Assembly: GCA_019635355.1 (NCBI GenBank)
Contig: JAHBZQ010000001.1
Coordinates: 1,240,001-1,304,000, forward strand
Direction of reading: 5' to 3'
DNA length: 64,000 bases
Source: Rhizobacter sp.
GTDB taxonomy: Bacteria; Pseudomonadota; Gammaproteobacteria; Burkholderiales; Burkholderiaceae_C
Shown here: piece after piece, positions 54,152-63,223 of the stretch
Position numbering within the stretch: the first letter of the stretch is position 1
How the letters are laid out: each line of letters opens with the position of its first letter
Notes under the pieces: model-generated
Database searches by the model: none
The model's input: the letters and a program-made list of their open reading frames with translations, nothing else
What the model was told of the DNA's origin: nothing
Made by a program: the position numbers and the translations under genes

Positions 54152-55417
54152 ATGCACACACTGACCAAGCGGGCCGCGCTTCAGCGCCTGGTCATCGGCA
54201 CGGCTGCCGCCGTTGGCGCCTTCGGCGCCCAGGCGCAGACCACGACGCTGACCGTCGCGTCCTTCCCAAGCTTCGACCTGGCCGTGAAGGCCGCGATCCC
54301 GTTGTACAAGAAGGTCAACCCCAACGTGGAGATCAAGCTCGTGAGCCTGGCCTTCGCCGACCACCACACCGCGATGACCACCGCGCTCGCCGCCGGCGGC
54401 AACGTGCCCGACGTGATGGGCGTGGAGCTGAGCTACATCGGCCGGCTCGTCGAGTCGAAGGGCCTGGAAGACCTGGGCAAGCCGCCCTACAACGGCATGG
54501 CGCTGGCGCCGAAGTTCGCCAAGTTCACCGTGCCGCTGGCCATGAGCGGCTCGGGCACGCTCGCGGCCATCCCGGCCGACATCGGCCCCGGCGCCCTCTT
54601 CTATCGCAAGGACATGCTCGACAAGGCCGGCGTCTCCGAGGCCGACCTCACCAAGAGCTGGGAGTCGTACATCGAGGCCGGCAAGAAGGTGAAGGCCGCG
54701 ACGGGCGCCTACCTGATGGCCGATGCGGTCGACATCAAGGACATCTACATCCGCTCGGGGCTCAAGGCCGGCGAAGGCATCTATTTCGACAAGAAGGGCC
54801 AGCCGCTCGTCAACACGCCGCGCTTCCAGAAAGGCTTCGAGCTGGCCAAGGCCGCGCGCAACGCCGGCATCGACGCCAAGGTCAAGGCCTGGTCGCCCGA
54901 GTGGGGCGAAGGCTTCAAGCGCGACAAGGTCGCCTCGCAAATGATGGGCGCGTGGCTCGGCGGCCACCTGAGCAACTGGCTCGCCCCCGACTCCAAGGGC
55001 CAGTGGCGCTCGGCCCAGCTGCCCAACGGCGCCTTCGCCTCGTGGGGCGGCTCGTTCTACGCCATTCCGCAGAAGGCGCAGAACAAGGCCGCGGCCTGGG
55101 AGTTCATCAAGTTCATGACGACCAACAAGGAGATGCAGATCGAGGCTTTCCGCAAGCTCGATGCCTTCCCCGCGCTGGTCGAGGCGCAGTCCGACCCGTT
55201 CGTCAACGAGCCCATCGAGTACTTCGGCGGCCAGAAGGCACGCCAGCTCTGGAAGGTCTCGGCCGACAAGATCCAGGCCATCGCGGTCGACAAGTACGAC
55301 CCCGTCGCCAACGAGATCGTCAACGCCGAACTCGACAAGGTGCTCGAGCAGAACAAGGACATCAAGACCGCCTTGGCTGACGCGCAGTCGGCGATCAAGA
55401 AGCGCGTGCGTCGCTGA
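54152..55417 (+). CDS. Extracellular solute-binding protein family 1, orphan within xylose operon
   Basis: 421 residues, signal peptide ending near GAQAQT (residue about 30), after a CAGGAG ribosome-binding site. The fold is CUT1 type (family 1), for example LTVASFPSFDLAVKAAIPLYKK, AAGGNVPDVMGVELSYIG, ADIGPGALFYRKDML and GGSFYAIPQKAQNKAAAWEFIKFMT. The neighbouring transporter is CUT2 type (XylH/XylG), which uses a different binding-protein class, and no CUT1 permease is adjacent. It may bind xylo-oligosaccharides for GH43, with MalFG-like permeases encoded elsewhere. Confidence 0.9.
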   Translation: MHTLTKRAALQRLVIGTAAAVGAFGAQAQTTTLTVASFPSFDLAVKAAIPLYKKVNPNVEIKLVSLAFADHHTAMTTALAAGGNVPDVMGVELSYIGRLVESKGLEDLGKPPYNGMALAPKFAKFTVPLAMSGSGTLAAIPADIGPGALFYRKDMLDKAGVSEADLTKSWESYIEAGKKVKAATGAYLMADAVDIKDIYIRSGLKAGEGIYFDKKGQPLVNTPRFQKGFELAKAARNAGIDAKVKAWSPEWGEGFKRDKVASQMMGAWLGGHLSNWLAPDSKGQWRSAQLPNGAFASWGGSFYAIPQKAQNKAAAWEFIKFMTTNKEMQIEAFRKLDAFPALVEAQSDPFVNEPIEYFGGQKARQLWKVSADKIQAIAVDKYDPVANEIVNAELDKVLEQNKDIKTALADAQSAIKKRVRR

Positions 55418-55437
55418 TGCACTGACGGAGCCCCAGC

Positions 55438-56907
55438 ATGTACCTCGGCATCGACCTCGGCACCTCGGAGGTCAAGCTCGTGCTGCTCGCCACGAGCGGC
55501 AGCATCGTCGCGCAGGCCGGCGTGAAGCTCGGCATCTCGCGGCCCCACCCGGGCTGGAGCGAGCAGGCGCCGGCCGACTGGTGGGCCGCCACGCAGGCCG
55601 CCGTGGTGCAGCTGCGCCAGCAGGCGCCGCAGGCGTGGGGCGCCGTGCGCGCCATCGGGCTTTCGGGCCAGATGCACGGCGCCGTGCTGCTCGATGCGCA
55701 TGGCGAGGTGCTGCGCCCTGCCATCCTCTGGAACGACCTGCGATCTGCGCAGCAGTGCGAGGGCCTCACAAGGGCCCTTCCCACCCTGCCGCAGATCGCC
55801 GGCAACCTCGCGATGCCGGGCTTCACCGCGCCCAAGCTCGCATGGGTGCGCGAGCATGAGCCAGGCGTCTTCGAGCGGGTGGCCAAGGTTCTGCTGCCGA
55901 AGGACTACTTGCGCTTTCGCATGACGGGCGCCTTCGTCAGCGAGATGTCGGATGCGGCCGGCACGCTGTGGCTCGACGTGGCCAAACGCGCGTGGTCAGA
56001 GGAGCTGCTCGCGGTCACCGGCCTCACCCGTTCGCACATGCCCGAGCTGGTGGAGGGCAGCGCCGTGTCGGCACGGCTGTCGCCCGAGGTCGCGTGGGCC
56101 TGGGGCCTGCCGCCGTCGACGATCGTCGCCGGTGGCGGCGGCGACAACGCGGCGAGCGCGGTCGGCATCGGCGCGGTGAAGCCGGGCGACGGTTTCCTCT
56201 CGCTCGGCACGAGCGGCGTGCTCTTCGTCGTCAACGACCGTTTCCGCCCCAACCCGGCGTCGGCCGTGCATGCCTTCTGCCATGCGCTGCCGGGGCGCTG
56301 GCACCAGATGGCGGTGATGCTCTCGGCGGCCTCGTGCCTGCATTGGGTGACGCAGCTCACCGGCGCCGGAAGCGAAGCCGCGCTGCTCGCCCGCACCGAA
56401 ACCTTGACCGCGGCCGAGCGCCAGGCCGCACCGATCTTCCTGCCCTACCTCTCGGGCGAGCGCACGCCGCACAACGATGCCAATGCACGCGGCGTGTTCT
56501 TCGGCATGAACCACGACACCGATGCGCGGGCGCTTTGCCATGCCGTGCTCGAAGGCGTGGCCTTCGGGCTGCGCGACGGGCTCGACGCCCTGCGCGCGGC
56601 CGGCACCGACGTGGGGCCGCTTGCGCTCGTGGGCGGCGGTGCACGCAGCGCCTTGTGGGCGCAACTGCTCGCCGATGTGCTCGGCGTCGAGATCCGCACG
56701 CTCGACGGCGGCGAGGCCGGCGGTGCGCTGGGCGCCGCACGCCTGGCCTGGCTCGCCGATGGCGGCGACGAGGCCGAGGTGTGCCGCCCCCCCGCGCTGC
56801 GCGAGCGTTTCCTGCCCGACTCCGCGCGTGCCCCGGCGCTCTTCGCCCGCCACCAACGATTCCGCGGCCTCTATGTCGCCACCCGCGAGCTCTTCTCTTC
56901 CAACTGA
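55438..56907 (+). CDS. xylB: Xylulokinase
   Basis: 489 residues, FGGY carbohydrate kinase. N-terminal phosphate-binding start MYLGIDLGTSEVKLVLL, substrate segment GLSGQMHGAVLLD and LWNDLRS, catalytic Asp in GGGGDNAASAVGIG, LSLGTSGVLFVV, and ATP-site VGGGARSALWAQLLADVLG. It phosphorylates D-xylulose, the second step of xylose catabolism. It starts 20 bp after the upstream binding-protein gene and ends 36 bp before xylA. Confidence 0.95.
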   Translation: MYLGIDLGTSEVKLVLLATSGSIVAQAGVKLGISRPHPGWSEQAPADWWAATQAAVVQLRQQAPQAWGAVRAIGLSGQMHGAVLLDAHGEVLRPAILWNDLRSAQQCEGLTRALPTLPQIAGNLAMPGFTAPKLAWVREHEPGVFERVAKVLLPKDYLRFRMTGAFVSEMSDAAGTLWLDVAKRAWSEELLAVTGLTRSHMPELVEGSAVSARLSPEVAWAWGLPPSTIVAGGGGDNAASAVGIGAVKPGDGFLSLGTSGVLFVVNDRFRPNPASAVHAFCHALPGRWHQMAVMLSAASCLHWVTQLTGAGSEAALLARTETLTAAERQAAPIFLPYLSGERTPHNDANARGVFFGMNHDTDARALCHAVLEGVAFGLRDGLDALRAAGTDVGPLALVGGGARSALWAQLLADVLGVEIRTLDGGEAGGALGAARLAWLADGGDEAEVCRPPALRERFLPDSARAPALFARHQRFRGLYVATRELFSSN

Positions 56908-56943
56908 GCGCGCGAACTGAACCCTTTCCCTGGAGAAGTACCC

Positions 56944-58257
56944 ATGAGCTACCTGAAGACCATCGCCCCCATCAAGTACGAGGGCGAGAACAGCACCAAC
57001 CCCCTCGCCTTCCGCTTCTACGACAAGGACCGTGTCGTGCTCGGCAAGCGCATGGAAGACCACCTGCGCTTCGCCGCCTGCTATTGGCACACCTTCTGCT
57101 GGAACGGCTTCGACGTCTTCGGCTACGACGGCAGCTTCCAGCGCCCGTGGCACAAGATGGCCGACCCGATGGAGGCCGCGCGCGCCAAGGCAGAGGTGGC
57201 CTTCGAGTTCTTCAGCAAGCTCGGCGTGCCCTACTACTGCTTCCACGACTTCGACGTGGCCCCCGAAGGCGCCACGCCGCGCGAGAGCACCGACCGCCTC
57301 CGCCGCATGGTCGACGTGCTGGGCGAACACCAGCAACGCACCGGCATGAAGGTGCTGTGGGGCACCGCCAACCTCTTCAGCAACCGCCGCTTCATGAGCG
57401 GCGCGGCGACCAACCCCGACCCCGAAATCTTCGCGATGGCCGCGCTGCAGGTGAAGGAGGCGATGGACGCGACGAAGAAGCTCGGCGGCGAGAACTACGT
57501 GATGTGGGGCGGCCGCGAAGGCTACGAGACCCTCATCAACACCGACATGAAGCGCGAGCTGGCGCAGATGGGTCGCTTCCTCTCGATGGCGGTCGACCAC
57601 AAGCACAAGATCGGGCTCGAGGGCCCCATCCTCATCGAGCCCAAGCCGCGCGAGCCGACCAAGCACCAGTACGACTTCGACGTGGCCACCGTGTTCGGCT
57701 TCCTCAAGCAGTACGGCCTGGAGAAGGAGGTCAAGGTCAACATCGAGGCCAACCACGCCACGCTCGCCGGCCACAGCTTCGAGCACGAGATCGTGACGGC
57801 GCTCACCCTCGGCATCTTCGGCTCGCTCGACATGAACCGCGGCGACATGCAGTGCGGCTGGGACACCGACCAGTTCCCCAACAACATCCCCGAGACGGCG
57901 CTCGCGATGTACTACATCCTGCAGGCCGGTGGCTTCACCACGGGTGGCCTCAACTTCGATGCGAAGGTGCGCCGCCAGTCGATCGACGCGGAAGACCTCT
58001 TCATCGGCCACATCGGCGGCATGGACGTGGCGGCACGCGCGCTGCTGATCGCCGAGAAGATGATCCAGGACGGCGGCCATGCCCGCGCCGTGGCCGAGCG
58101 CTACGCCGGCTGGGACGGGCCGTTGGGCCGCGACATCCACGCCGGCAAGTTCGACCTCGCCGCGCTGGCCCAGCGCACGCTCGACCGCAACACCGACGTT
58201 GCGCCTCGCTCCGGCAAGCAGGAAGCGCTGGAGAACTGGTTCAACCGCTTCGTCTGA
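56944..58257 (+). CDS. xylA: Xylose isomerase
   Basis: 437 residues, class II length. Active-site His101 and Asp104 lie in CFHDFDVAP; metal ligands are in LIEPKPREPTKHQYDFD, KVNIEANHATLAGHSFEHE and WDTDQFP. It converts D-xylose to D-xylulose in the cytoplasm, using two divalent metal ions. A TGGAGAAG ribosome-binding site precedes the ATG. It is followed by the third copy of the intergenic inverted repeat. Confidence 0.97.
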   Translation: MSYLKTIAPIKYEGENSTNPLAFRFYDKDRVVLGKRMEDHLRFAACYWHTFCWNGFDVFGYDGSFQRPWHKMADPMEAARAKAEVAFEFFSKLGVPYYCFHDFDVAPEGATPRESTDRLRRMVDVLGEHQQRTGMKVLWGTANLFSNRRFMSGAATNPDPEIFAMAALQVKEAMDATKKLGGENYVMWGGREGYETLINTDMKRELAQMGRFLSMAVDHKHKIGLEGPILIEPKPREPTKHQYDFDVATVFGFLKQYGLEKEVKVNIEANHATLAGHSFEHEIVTALTLGIFGSLDMNRGDMQCGWDTDQFPNNIPETALAMYYILQAGGFTTGGLNFDAKVRRQSIDAEDLFIGHIGGMDVAARALLIAEKMIQDGGHARAVAERYAGWDGPLGRDIHAGKFDLAALAQRTLDRNTDVAPRSGKQEALENWFNRFV

Positions 58258-58275
58258 TCCACGGCCCTCCCCTCC

Positions 58276-58342
58276 CCGTTCGCCCTGAGCTTCGAAGGGC
58301 CCTGCGGCATGCGCTGCCCTTCGACAAGCTCAGGGCGAACGG
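58276..58342. repeat. Intergenic inverted repeat, copy 3 (xylA-GH43)
   Basis: Left arm 58276-58299 (starts CCGTTCGCCCTGAGC) and right arm 58317-58342 (ends CAAGCTCAGGGCGAACGG). The left arm lacks two bases (GT of the TTGTCG seen in the partner arm), so the stem would carry a small bulge. It starts 19 bp after the xylA stop and ends 16 bp before the GH43 start. Confidence 0.85.
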
Positions 58343-58358
58343 AAATTTGCGAGATCCC

Positions 58359-59996
58359 ATGAACATCCAGAACCCCATTCTGCCGGGCTTCCACCCCGAC
58401 CCGGCCATCCTGCGCGTGGGCCGCGATTTCTACCTCGCCACCTCCACTTTCGAGTGGTGGCCCGGCGTGCGCATCCACCACTCGCGCGATCTCGTGCACT
58501 GGCAGCACCTCTCTTACGCACTGACGCGCAAGAGCCAGCTCGACATGCGCGGCAACCCCGACTCGGCCGGCATCTGGGCGCCCTGCCTCAGCTACCGCGA
58601 CGGGCTGTTCTACATGGTGTTCACCAACGTGCGCAGCAAGCTCGGCGGCTACAAAGACACGCCGAACTACGTGGTGACCGCGCCGCACCCGAGCGGCCCG
58701 TGGTCGGAGCCGGTCTACCTGCACAGCCGCGGCTTCGATGCCTCGATGTTCCATGACGACGACGGCCGCAGCTGGGTGCTCAGCATGCAGTGGGACCACC
58801 GCCCCGGGCACAACGCCTTCCACGGCATCCTGCTGCAGGAATACGACCACGAGAAGCGCTGCGTCACCGGCCCGGTGAAGAACATCTTCCCCGGCACCTC
58901 GCTCGGCGTGGTGGAAGGCCCGCACCTCTACAAGCGCGACGGCTGGTACGTGCTGCTCACCGCCGAGGGCGGCACCTTCTACGAGCACGCGGTGACGATC
59001 GCGCGCTCGCGCAGCATCGACGGCCCCTACGAGCTGAGCCCGCACCACCCGATGCTCACCGCGTGGCAGAAGTCACCCGCCGGGCTGCAACGCGCCGGCC
59101 ATGCGAGCCTCGTCGACACGCCCGAGGGCGAGTGGTACATGGCCCACCTGTGCGGCCGGCCACTCGAATGGCGCGAGCACCCGCCGGCCACGCCGCCCGA
59201 GAGTTACGACGGCCTGCACTGCAACCTGGGCCGCGAGACCGCGCTGCAGCGCGTCGAGTGGACGGCCGATGGCTGGCCGCGCCTCGCGCATGGCGACAAC
59301 GCACCCCGCACAGAAGTGCCAGCGCCCAAGCTGCCACCCGCGCCGGTGGAGCGCGAGCCGGTGCGCGACGACTTCGCGTCCACGGCCCTTTCGGGCCACT
59401 GGAACACGCTGCGCGAGCCGCATGACCCGAGCTGGCTGTCGCTCGCGGCACGCCCCGGCCACCTGCGGCTCGTGGGCCGCTGCTCGCTGATGTCGACCTT
59501 CGACCAGAGCCTGGTCGCGCGGCGCCAGCAGCATTTCGACTGCGAAGCCGAGACGGTGGTCGAGTTCCAGCCGGTGGTGTTCCAGCAGATGGCGGGCCTC
59601 GTCGCGTACTACAACACCCAGAACCACGCCTACCTGCACGTCTCGCACGACGAAGAGCGCAACGGGCGTGTGCTGCGCCTGTCGGTCAACGACCACGGCA
59701 AGCTGCGCGAAGCCGCGGCGCCCATCGCCATCGGCGACGCCCCGCGGGTGTGGCTGAAGCTGCGTTTCGAGGGCGAGGCGCTGCGCTTCTCGTATGCGCT
59801 GGCCGAAGGCGACTGGCGGCCGTTCGGCGAGACGCTGCGCGCGGCCATCCTGTCGGACGAACACGCCACGCGTTTCGACGACGGCTTCCCGCGCAGCTTC
59901 GGCTTCACCGGCAACTACATCGGCCTCGCCTGCCAGGACCTGAGCGGCTCAGGCCTGCACGCCGACTTCGACTACTTCGACTATTCGCCGCAGTAA
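58359..59996 (+). CDS. GH43 beta-xylosidase, cytoplasmic
   Basis: 545 residues, no signal peptide. The five-bladed propeller domain (about 5-310) has general base Asp14 (FHPDPAI), Asp127 (GFDAS) and general acid Glu186 (VVEGPHLYK), the same numbering as in characterised two-domain GH43 beta-xylosidases such as that of Selenomonas. The C-terminal beta-sandwich (about 345-545) has FEGEALRFSYALAEGDWRPF. It would split xylo-oligosaccharides into xylose for XylA. Last gene of the xylose operon. Confidence 0.95.
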   Translation: MNIQNPILPGFHPDPAILRVGRDFYLATSTFEWWPGVRIHHSRDLVHWQHLSYALTRKSQLDMRGNPDSAGIWAPCLSYRDGLFYMVFTNVRSKLGGYKDTPNYVVTAPHPSGPWSEPVYLHSRGFDASMFHDDDGRSWVLSMQWDHRPGHNAFHGILLQEYDHEKRCVTGPVKNIFPGTSLGVVEGPHLYKRDGWYVLLTAEGGTFYEHAVTIARSRSIDGPYELSPHHPMLTAWQKSPAGLQRAGHASLVDTPEGEWYMAHLCGRPLEWREHPPATPPESYDGLHCNLGRETALQRVEWTADGWPRLAHGDNAPRTEVPAPKLPPAPVEREPVRDDFASTALSGHWNTLREPHDPSWLSLAARPGHLRLVGRCSLMSTFDQSLVARRQQHFDCEAETVVEFQPVVFQQMAGLVAYYNTQNHAYLHVSHDEERNGRVLRLSVNDHGKLREAAAPIAIGDAPRVWLKLRFEGEALRFSYALAEGDWRPFGETLRAAILSDEHATRFDDGFPRSFGFTGNYIGLACQDLSGSGLHADFDYFDYSPQ

Positions 59997-60016
59997 AGGC
60001 CAGTAGACGAGAGACC

Positions 60017-60478
60017 TCAGGCCGAGAGCGCCTCGTCGACCACCGCCGGCAGGCCGGCGAGGTCGCTCTGCAACTGGTCGGAGAAGCCTTCGGGCACATC
60101 GCGCAACACGTCGCGCGGCAGGAAGACTTCGGTGCCGCCGGCCGGCGCCTGCTTGAGGTAGACGGTGAGCAGGAGGTTGGGCTTGGCGCCCTCGCTTTCC
60201 ATCATCACCGGCGTGCCGCCCTGCGACGACTCGAACACGAGCATGTAGCGCGATTCGCCCGTCACCTCGTTGAGCTTCTGGGGCAGGCAGGCCAGCACAT
60301 GCATGCCGTGGCGCTGCGCACTGGCTTCGATGCGCTGAACCGTTTCCGACACTCCGTAGCGGCTGACCTTGGCGAGCGTGAGCCGCTCGTCGTCGCTTGC
60401 AAAACTTCTGCCACCGCTGACGGCCGCGACCATGATCGCGACACCACTGGTCATCCAGAAGCGAAACGGTTTCTTCAT
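60017..60478 (-). CDS. Exported DUF302-like protein
   Basis: 153 residues. Signal peptide (MKKPFRFWMTSGVAIMVAAV, cleaved near SFASDD, residue about 28). The rest resembles the DUF302 fold: SVSETVQRIEASAQRHGMHVLA-like segment and DVPEGFSDQLQSDL near the C-terminus. The bacterial function of DUF302 is unknown. It is separated from upp by a 204-bp gap with hairpins and is probably a single-gene transcript. Confidence 0.72.
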   Translation of the reverse strand: MKKPFRFWMTSGVAIMVAAVSGGRSFASDDERLTLAKVSRYGVSETVQRIEASAQRHGMHVLACLPQKLNEVTGESRYMLVFESSQGGTPVMMESEGAKPNLLLTVYLKQAPAGGTEVFLPRDVLRDVPEGFSDQLQSDLAGLPAVVDEALSA

Positions 60479-60560
60479 CAGAAAGCTCCTTTTGCGCTCG
60501 GAGCACCGACGTTACGACTGCTTCAAACCGTCGGTCAAGGCACTGCAAAGCGAAGAAACG

Positions 60561-60580
60561 TAAAAGCACTCGGGTGCTTC
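60561..60580 (-). terminator. Candidate rho-independent terminator (minus strand)
   Basis: Read on the minus strand: AAGCAC, loop CCGA, GTGCTT, then TTACGTTTCTT. A perfect 6-bp stem followed by a T-rich tract (60549-60563). It lies about 100 bp downstream of the upp stop and just upstream of the DUF302-like gene, where it would end the upp transcript. Confidence 0.5.
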
Positions 60581-60652
60581 CCGCAGTCGTCTGATGACGC
60601 ACTGCCGCATGTGTTCCGCGAGCATGACGCCGATGTGTGACAACACGTTGAA

Positions 60653-60669
60653 CCCTCACCTCGTGAGGG
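60653..60669 (-). terminator. Hairpin directly after upp
   Basis: CCCTCAC, loop CTC, GTGAGGG: a perfect 7-bp stem starting 14 bp after the upp stop. On the minus strand it is followed by only a short T pair (GGGTTCAAC), so it may be a weak or Rho-assisted terminator, or a 3' stabilising hairpin. Confidence 0.35.
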
Positions 60670-60682
60670 GGTTCGCCACCTG

Positions 60683-61309
60683 CTATTTCGTGCCGAAGAT
60701 CTTGTCGCCGGCGTCTCCGAGGCCGGGAATGATGTAGCCCAGCTCGTTGAGATGGCTGTCGATGGCGGCCGTCCAGCAGCGCACGTCGGGGTGCGCCTGC
60801 TGCAAGGCGGCGATGCCTTCGGGTGCGGCCACGAGCACGAGGGCGCGCACGTCGCTGCAGCCTCGTCGCTTCAGCAGGTCGATGGTGGCGATCATCGAGC
60901 CCGCGGTGGCGAGCATCGGGTCGACGATGAGCGCGGTGCGCTCGTCGAGGTGGCCGACGAACTTCTCGAAGTAGTGCTCGGGCTGCAGCGTCTCGTGGTT
61001 GCGCGAGAGACCCACCACGCTGATCTTGGCGCTGGGGATCATGTCGAGCACCCCATCGACCATGCCCAACCCGGCGCGCAGGATGGGCACCACCGTGACC
61101 TTGCGGCCCTTCACCTGGTCGACTTCGACCGGCCCGCTCCAGCACTCGATGGTGGTCTTCTCGAGCGGGAAATCGGCCGTGGCCTCATAGGCCAGCAGGC
61201 GCGCCAGCTCGTGTGTCAGCTCGCGGAATTTCTTGGTGGAGATGTCGGCCTCGCGCAGCAGGCCGATCTTGTGCTTGACGAGGGGGTGCTTGACGTCGAT
61301 GACGGGCAT
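60683..61309 (-). CDS. upp: Uracil phosphoribosyltransferase
   Basis: 208 residues. Start at MPVIDVKHPLVKHKIGLLRE. PRPP-binding loop LIVDPMLATAGSMIATID and the uracil-binding C-terminus YIIPGLGDAGDKIFGTK are intact. It salvages uracil to UMP. It is 11 bp downstream of the sirtuin gene on the same strand, so it may share its transcript. Confidence 0.97.
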   Translation of the reverse strand: MPVIDVKHPLVKHKIGLLREADISTKKFRELTHELARLLAYEATADFPLEKTTIECWSGPVEVDQVKGRKVTVVPILRAGLGMVDGVLDMIPSAKISVVGLSRNHETLQPEHYFEKFVGHLDERTALIVDPMLATAGSMIATIDLLKRRGCSDVRALVLVAAPEGIAALQQAHPDVRCWTAAIDSHLNELGYIIPGLGDAGDKIFGTK

Positions 61310-61320
61310 GGGGCTTCCCT

Positions 61321-62070
61321 TTATTCCGTTTGCAGCAGCGCAGGCAAGATCCGCGCCGCCGTGCCGCGCAGCAGCAGGTGGGCATCGTCGTCGATCTCGC
61401 TGGGCTCGGGGTTGAGGATGATGACCTTGGCCCCGGCACGGCGCGCGGTGTGGGCCAGGCCGGCGGCCGGGTAGACGGCACCCGAGGTGCCGATCACGAG
61501 CATCACGTCGCAGCTCTGCGCCAGAAGCTCGGCACGAGACAGGGCCTCGGCCGGCAGCATCTCGCCGAACCACACGACACCGGGACGCACGAGGTTGCCG
61601 CACTGCTCGCAACGCGGCGGACGTGTCGGAGATGCCCACTCCGTGTCGCACGCCGGATCTCTCGGACAAGCGTCGAGCCAATGGTCCTGAAGGATGTCGC
61701 CATGCAGGCGTATCACGTCGGTGCTGCCAGCGCGCTGGTGCAGGTCGTCGACGTTCTGCGTCACGACGGTCACGCGGCCGCGGTGCGCTTTCTCGTACTG
61801 CGCGAGCGCCACATGGCCGGCATTCGGCTGCGCACGCTGCACGCCCTGGCGGCGCTCGGCGTACCAGTCCCACACCAGGGACGGATTGGCGCGAAAGCCC
61901 TCGGGGCTCGCGAGCTGTGCCGGGTCGAACTTCGCCCACAGGCCGGTCTGCGCGTCGCGGAAGGTGGCGATGCCGCTTTCGGCCGACATGCCGGCGCCGG
62001 TCAACACCGCCAACGTGCCGGCGCCTTGCACCAACGCACGCGCTTCACGCAGGGGCGCCGGCTCATTCAT
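61321..62070 (-). CDS. cobB: Sir2-family NAD-dependent protein deacylase (CobB-like)
   Basis: 249 residues. NAD-binding GAGMSAESGIATFRD (26-40), catalytic His123 (RLHGDI), TQNVDDLHQRAG. Zinc-site cysteines are CPRDPAC and CEQC. A Tyr70-x-x-Arg73 pair (WYAERR) matches the class III sirtuin motif linked with removal of succinyl/malonyl as well as acetyl groups. It overlaps the rlmB stop by 4 bp (ATGA). It would regulate metabolic enzymes such as acetyl-CoA synthetase. Confidence 0.92.
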   Translation of the reverse strand: MNEPAPLREARALVQGAGTLAVLTGAGMSAESGIATFRDAQTGLWAKFDPAQLASPEGFRANPSLVWDWYAERRQGVQRAQPNAGHVALAQYEKAHRGRVTVVTQNVDDLHQRAGSTDVIRLHGDILQDHWLDACPRDPACDTEWASPTRPPRCEQCGNLVRPGVVWFGEMLPAEALSRAELLAQSCDVMLVIGTSGAVYPAAGLAHTARRAGAKVIILNPEPSEIDDDAHLLLRGTAARILPALLQTE

Positions 62071-62813
62071 CCGCGATGCTCGCGCTGGCGCAGCGCTTCG
62101 TACAGGCACACCCCCGAGGCCACCGACACGTTGAGGCTTTCCACCGCCCCTTTCATCGGCAGGCGCACGAGCTCGTCGCAGGTCTTGCCGGTGAGCTGGC
62201 GCATGCCGGCGCCTTCGGCCCCGAGCACGAGCGCCACCGGGCCGCTGAGGTCGATGTCGTAGAGCGATTTCTCGGCCGCGTCCGACGTGCCGATGATGCG
62301 GATGTCGCGCTCCTTCAGCTCGCCCAGCGTGCGGGCGAGGTTGGTCACCATGAAGTACGGCACCGTCTCGGCGGCGCCGCTCGCCACCTTGGCCACGGTC
62401 GCGTTGATGCCCACCGCGTGGTCTTTCGGCGCGATCACCGCATGCGCGCCGGCCCCATCGGCCACGCGCAGGCAGGCGCCGAGGTTGTGCGGGTCGGTGA
62501 TGCCGTCGAGCACCAGCAGCAGCGGCGGGCCGTCGACCGCGTCGAGCGTGTCGTCGAGCGAGTGGCTCTTCGCCACCGCGTTCACGCGTGCCACCACGCC
62601 CTGATGGCGGTGCGTGCCGCAGAGTTTCTGCAGGCGGTCGTCGTCGCTCTCGATCAGGCGCACGCCGGCGTCTTTGGCGCGCTCGATGAACTGGCGCATG
62701 CGCTGGTCGCGCCGCGTCGCATCGACGTGGATCTCGGTGATGGAATCGGCAGCGGTCTTCAGCCGCACGGTGACGGCGTGGAAGCCGAAAAGAATCGAAG
62801 TCTTGGCACTCAT
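62067..62813 (-). CDS. rlmB: 23S rRNA (guanosine-2'-O-)-methyltransferase RlmB
   Basis: 248 residues. The N-terminal L30e-like domain (about 1-75) has ILFGFHAVTVRL. The C-terminal SPOUT domain (about 95-248) carries VLDGITDPHNLGACLR, LVLGAEGAGMRQLT and PMKGAVESLNVSVASGV. It methylates Gm2251 in the peptidyl-transferase loop. It is coupled with cobB by a 4-bp overlap and starts 34 bp after the receiver gene ends. Confidence 0.96.
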   Translation of the reverse strand: MSAKTSILFGFHAVTVRLKTAADSITEIHVDATRRDQRMRQFIERAKDAGVRLIESDDDRLQKLCGTHRHQGVVARVNAVAKSHSLDDTLDAVDGPPLLLVLDGITDPHNLGACLRVADGAGAHAVIAPKDHAVGINATVAKVASGAAETVPYFMVTNLARTLGELKERDIRIIGTSDAAEKSLYDIDLSGPVALVLGAEGAGMRQLTGKTCDELVRLPMKGAVESLNVSVASGVCLYEALRQREHRG

Positions 62814-62847
62814 GCGGCGATGGTATCTGCGCCACCGCCACGGCGGC

Positions 62848-63210
62848 TCAGTTCAACGCCTTGTTCACCACGTCCATCAGCTGCTGGTACTGGTAGGGCT
62901 TGGCGAGGTAGGCATCGCAGCCGGCCGCGAGGATGCGCTCGGCATCGCCCTTCATCGCAAGCGCGGTGAGCGCCACCACCTTGATGTGCGAGGTGCTGGG
63001 GTTCGACTTCAGCCGGCGCGTGACCTCCAGCCCGTCGAGCCCGGGCATCTGCACGTCCATCAGCACGAGGTCGGGCTGTTTGTCGTGCGCGAGCTGCAGG
63101 CCGATCTCGCCGCTTTCGGCCGCGAGCGTCGCATGCCCGGCCTTGTGCAGCACCAGCTGGGCGAGCTTCAGGTTCTGCGGGTTGTCTTCGACGACGAGGA
63201 TGTTGGCCAT
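62848..63210 (-). CDS. Single-domain response regulator (CheY/DivK-like)
   Basis: 120 residues, receiver domain only. Phospho-acceptor Asp52 (VLMDVQMPG), acidic pair Glu8/Asp9 (VVEDN), Thr82 and Lys104 (YLAKPYQYQQ). There is no output domain. It follows the histidine kinase by 13 bp, so the two form a two-component pair; the reader of the phosphorylated regulator is not in the window. Confidence 0.95.
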   Translation of the reverse strand: MANILVVEDNPQNLKLAQLVLHKAGHATLAAESGEIGLQLAHDKQPDLVLMDVQMPGLDGLEVTRRLKSNPSTSHIKVVALTALAMKGDAERILAAGCDAYLAKPYQYQQLMDVVNKALN

Positions 63211-63223
63211 GCAGTGCTCCTGT

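Noticed and set aside
55968..58358. Plus-strand frame of about 800 codons preceding the GH43 gene
   Set aside because: It is a shadow of xylB and xylA in another frame; its Arg/Ala/Pro-rich composition is typical of off-frame GC-rich DNA.
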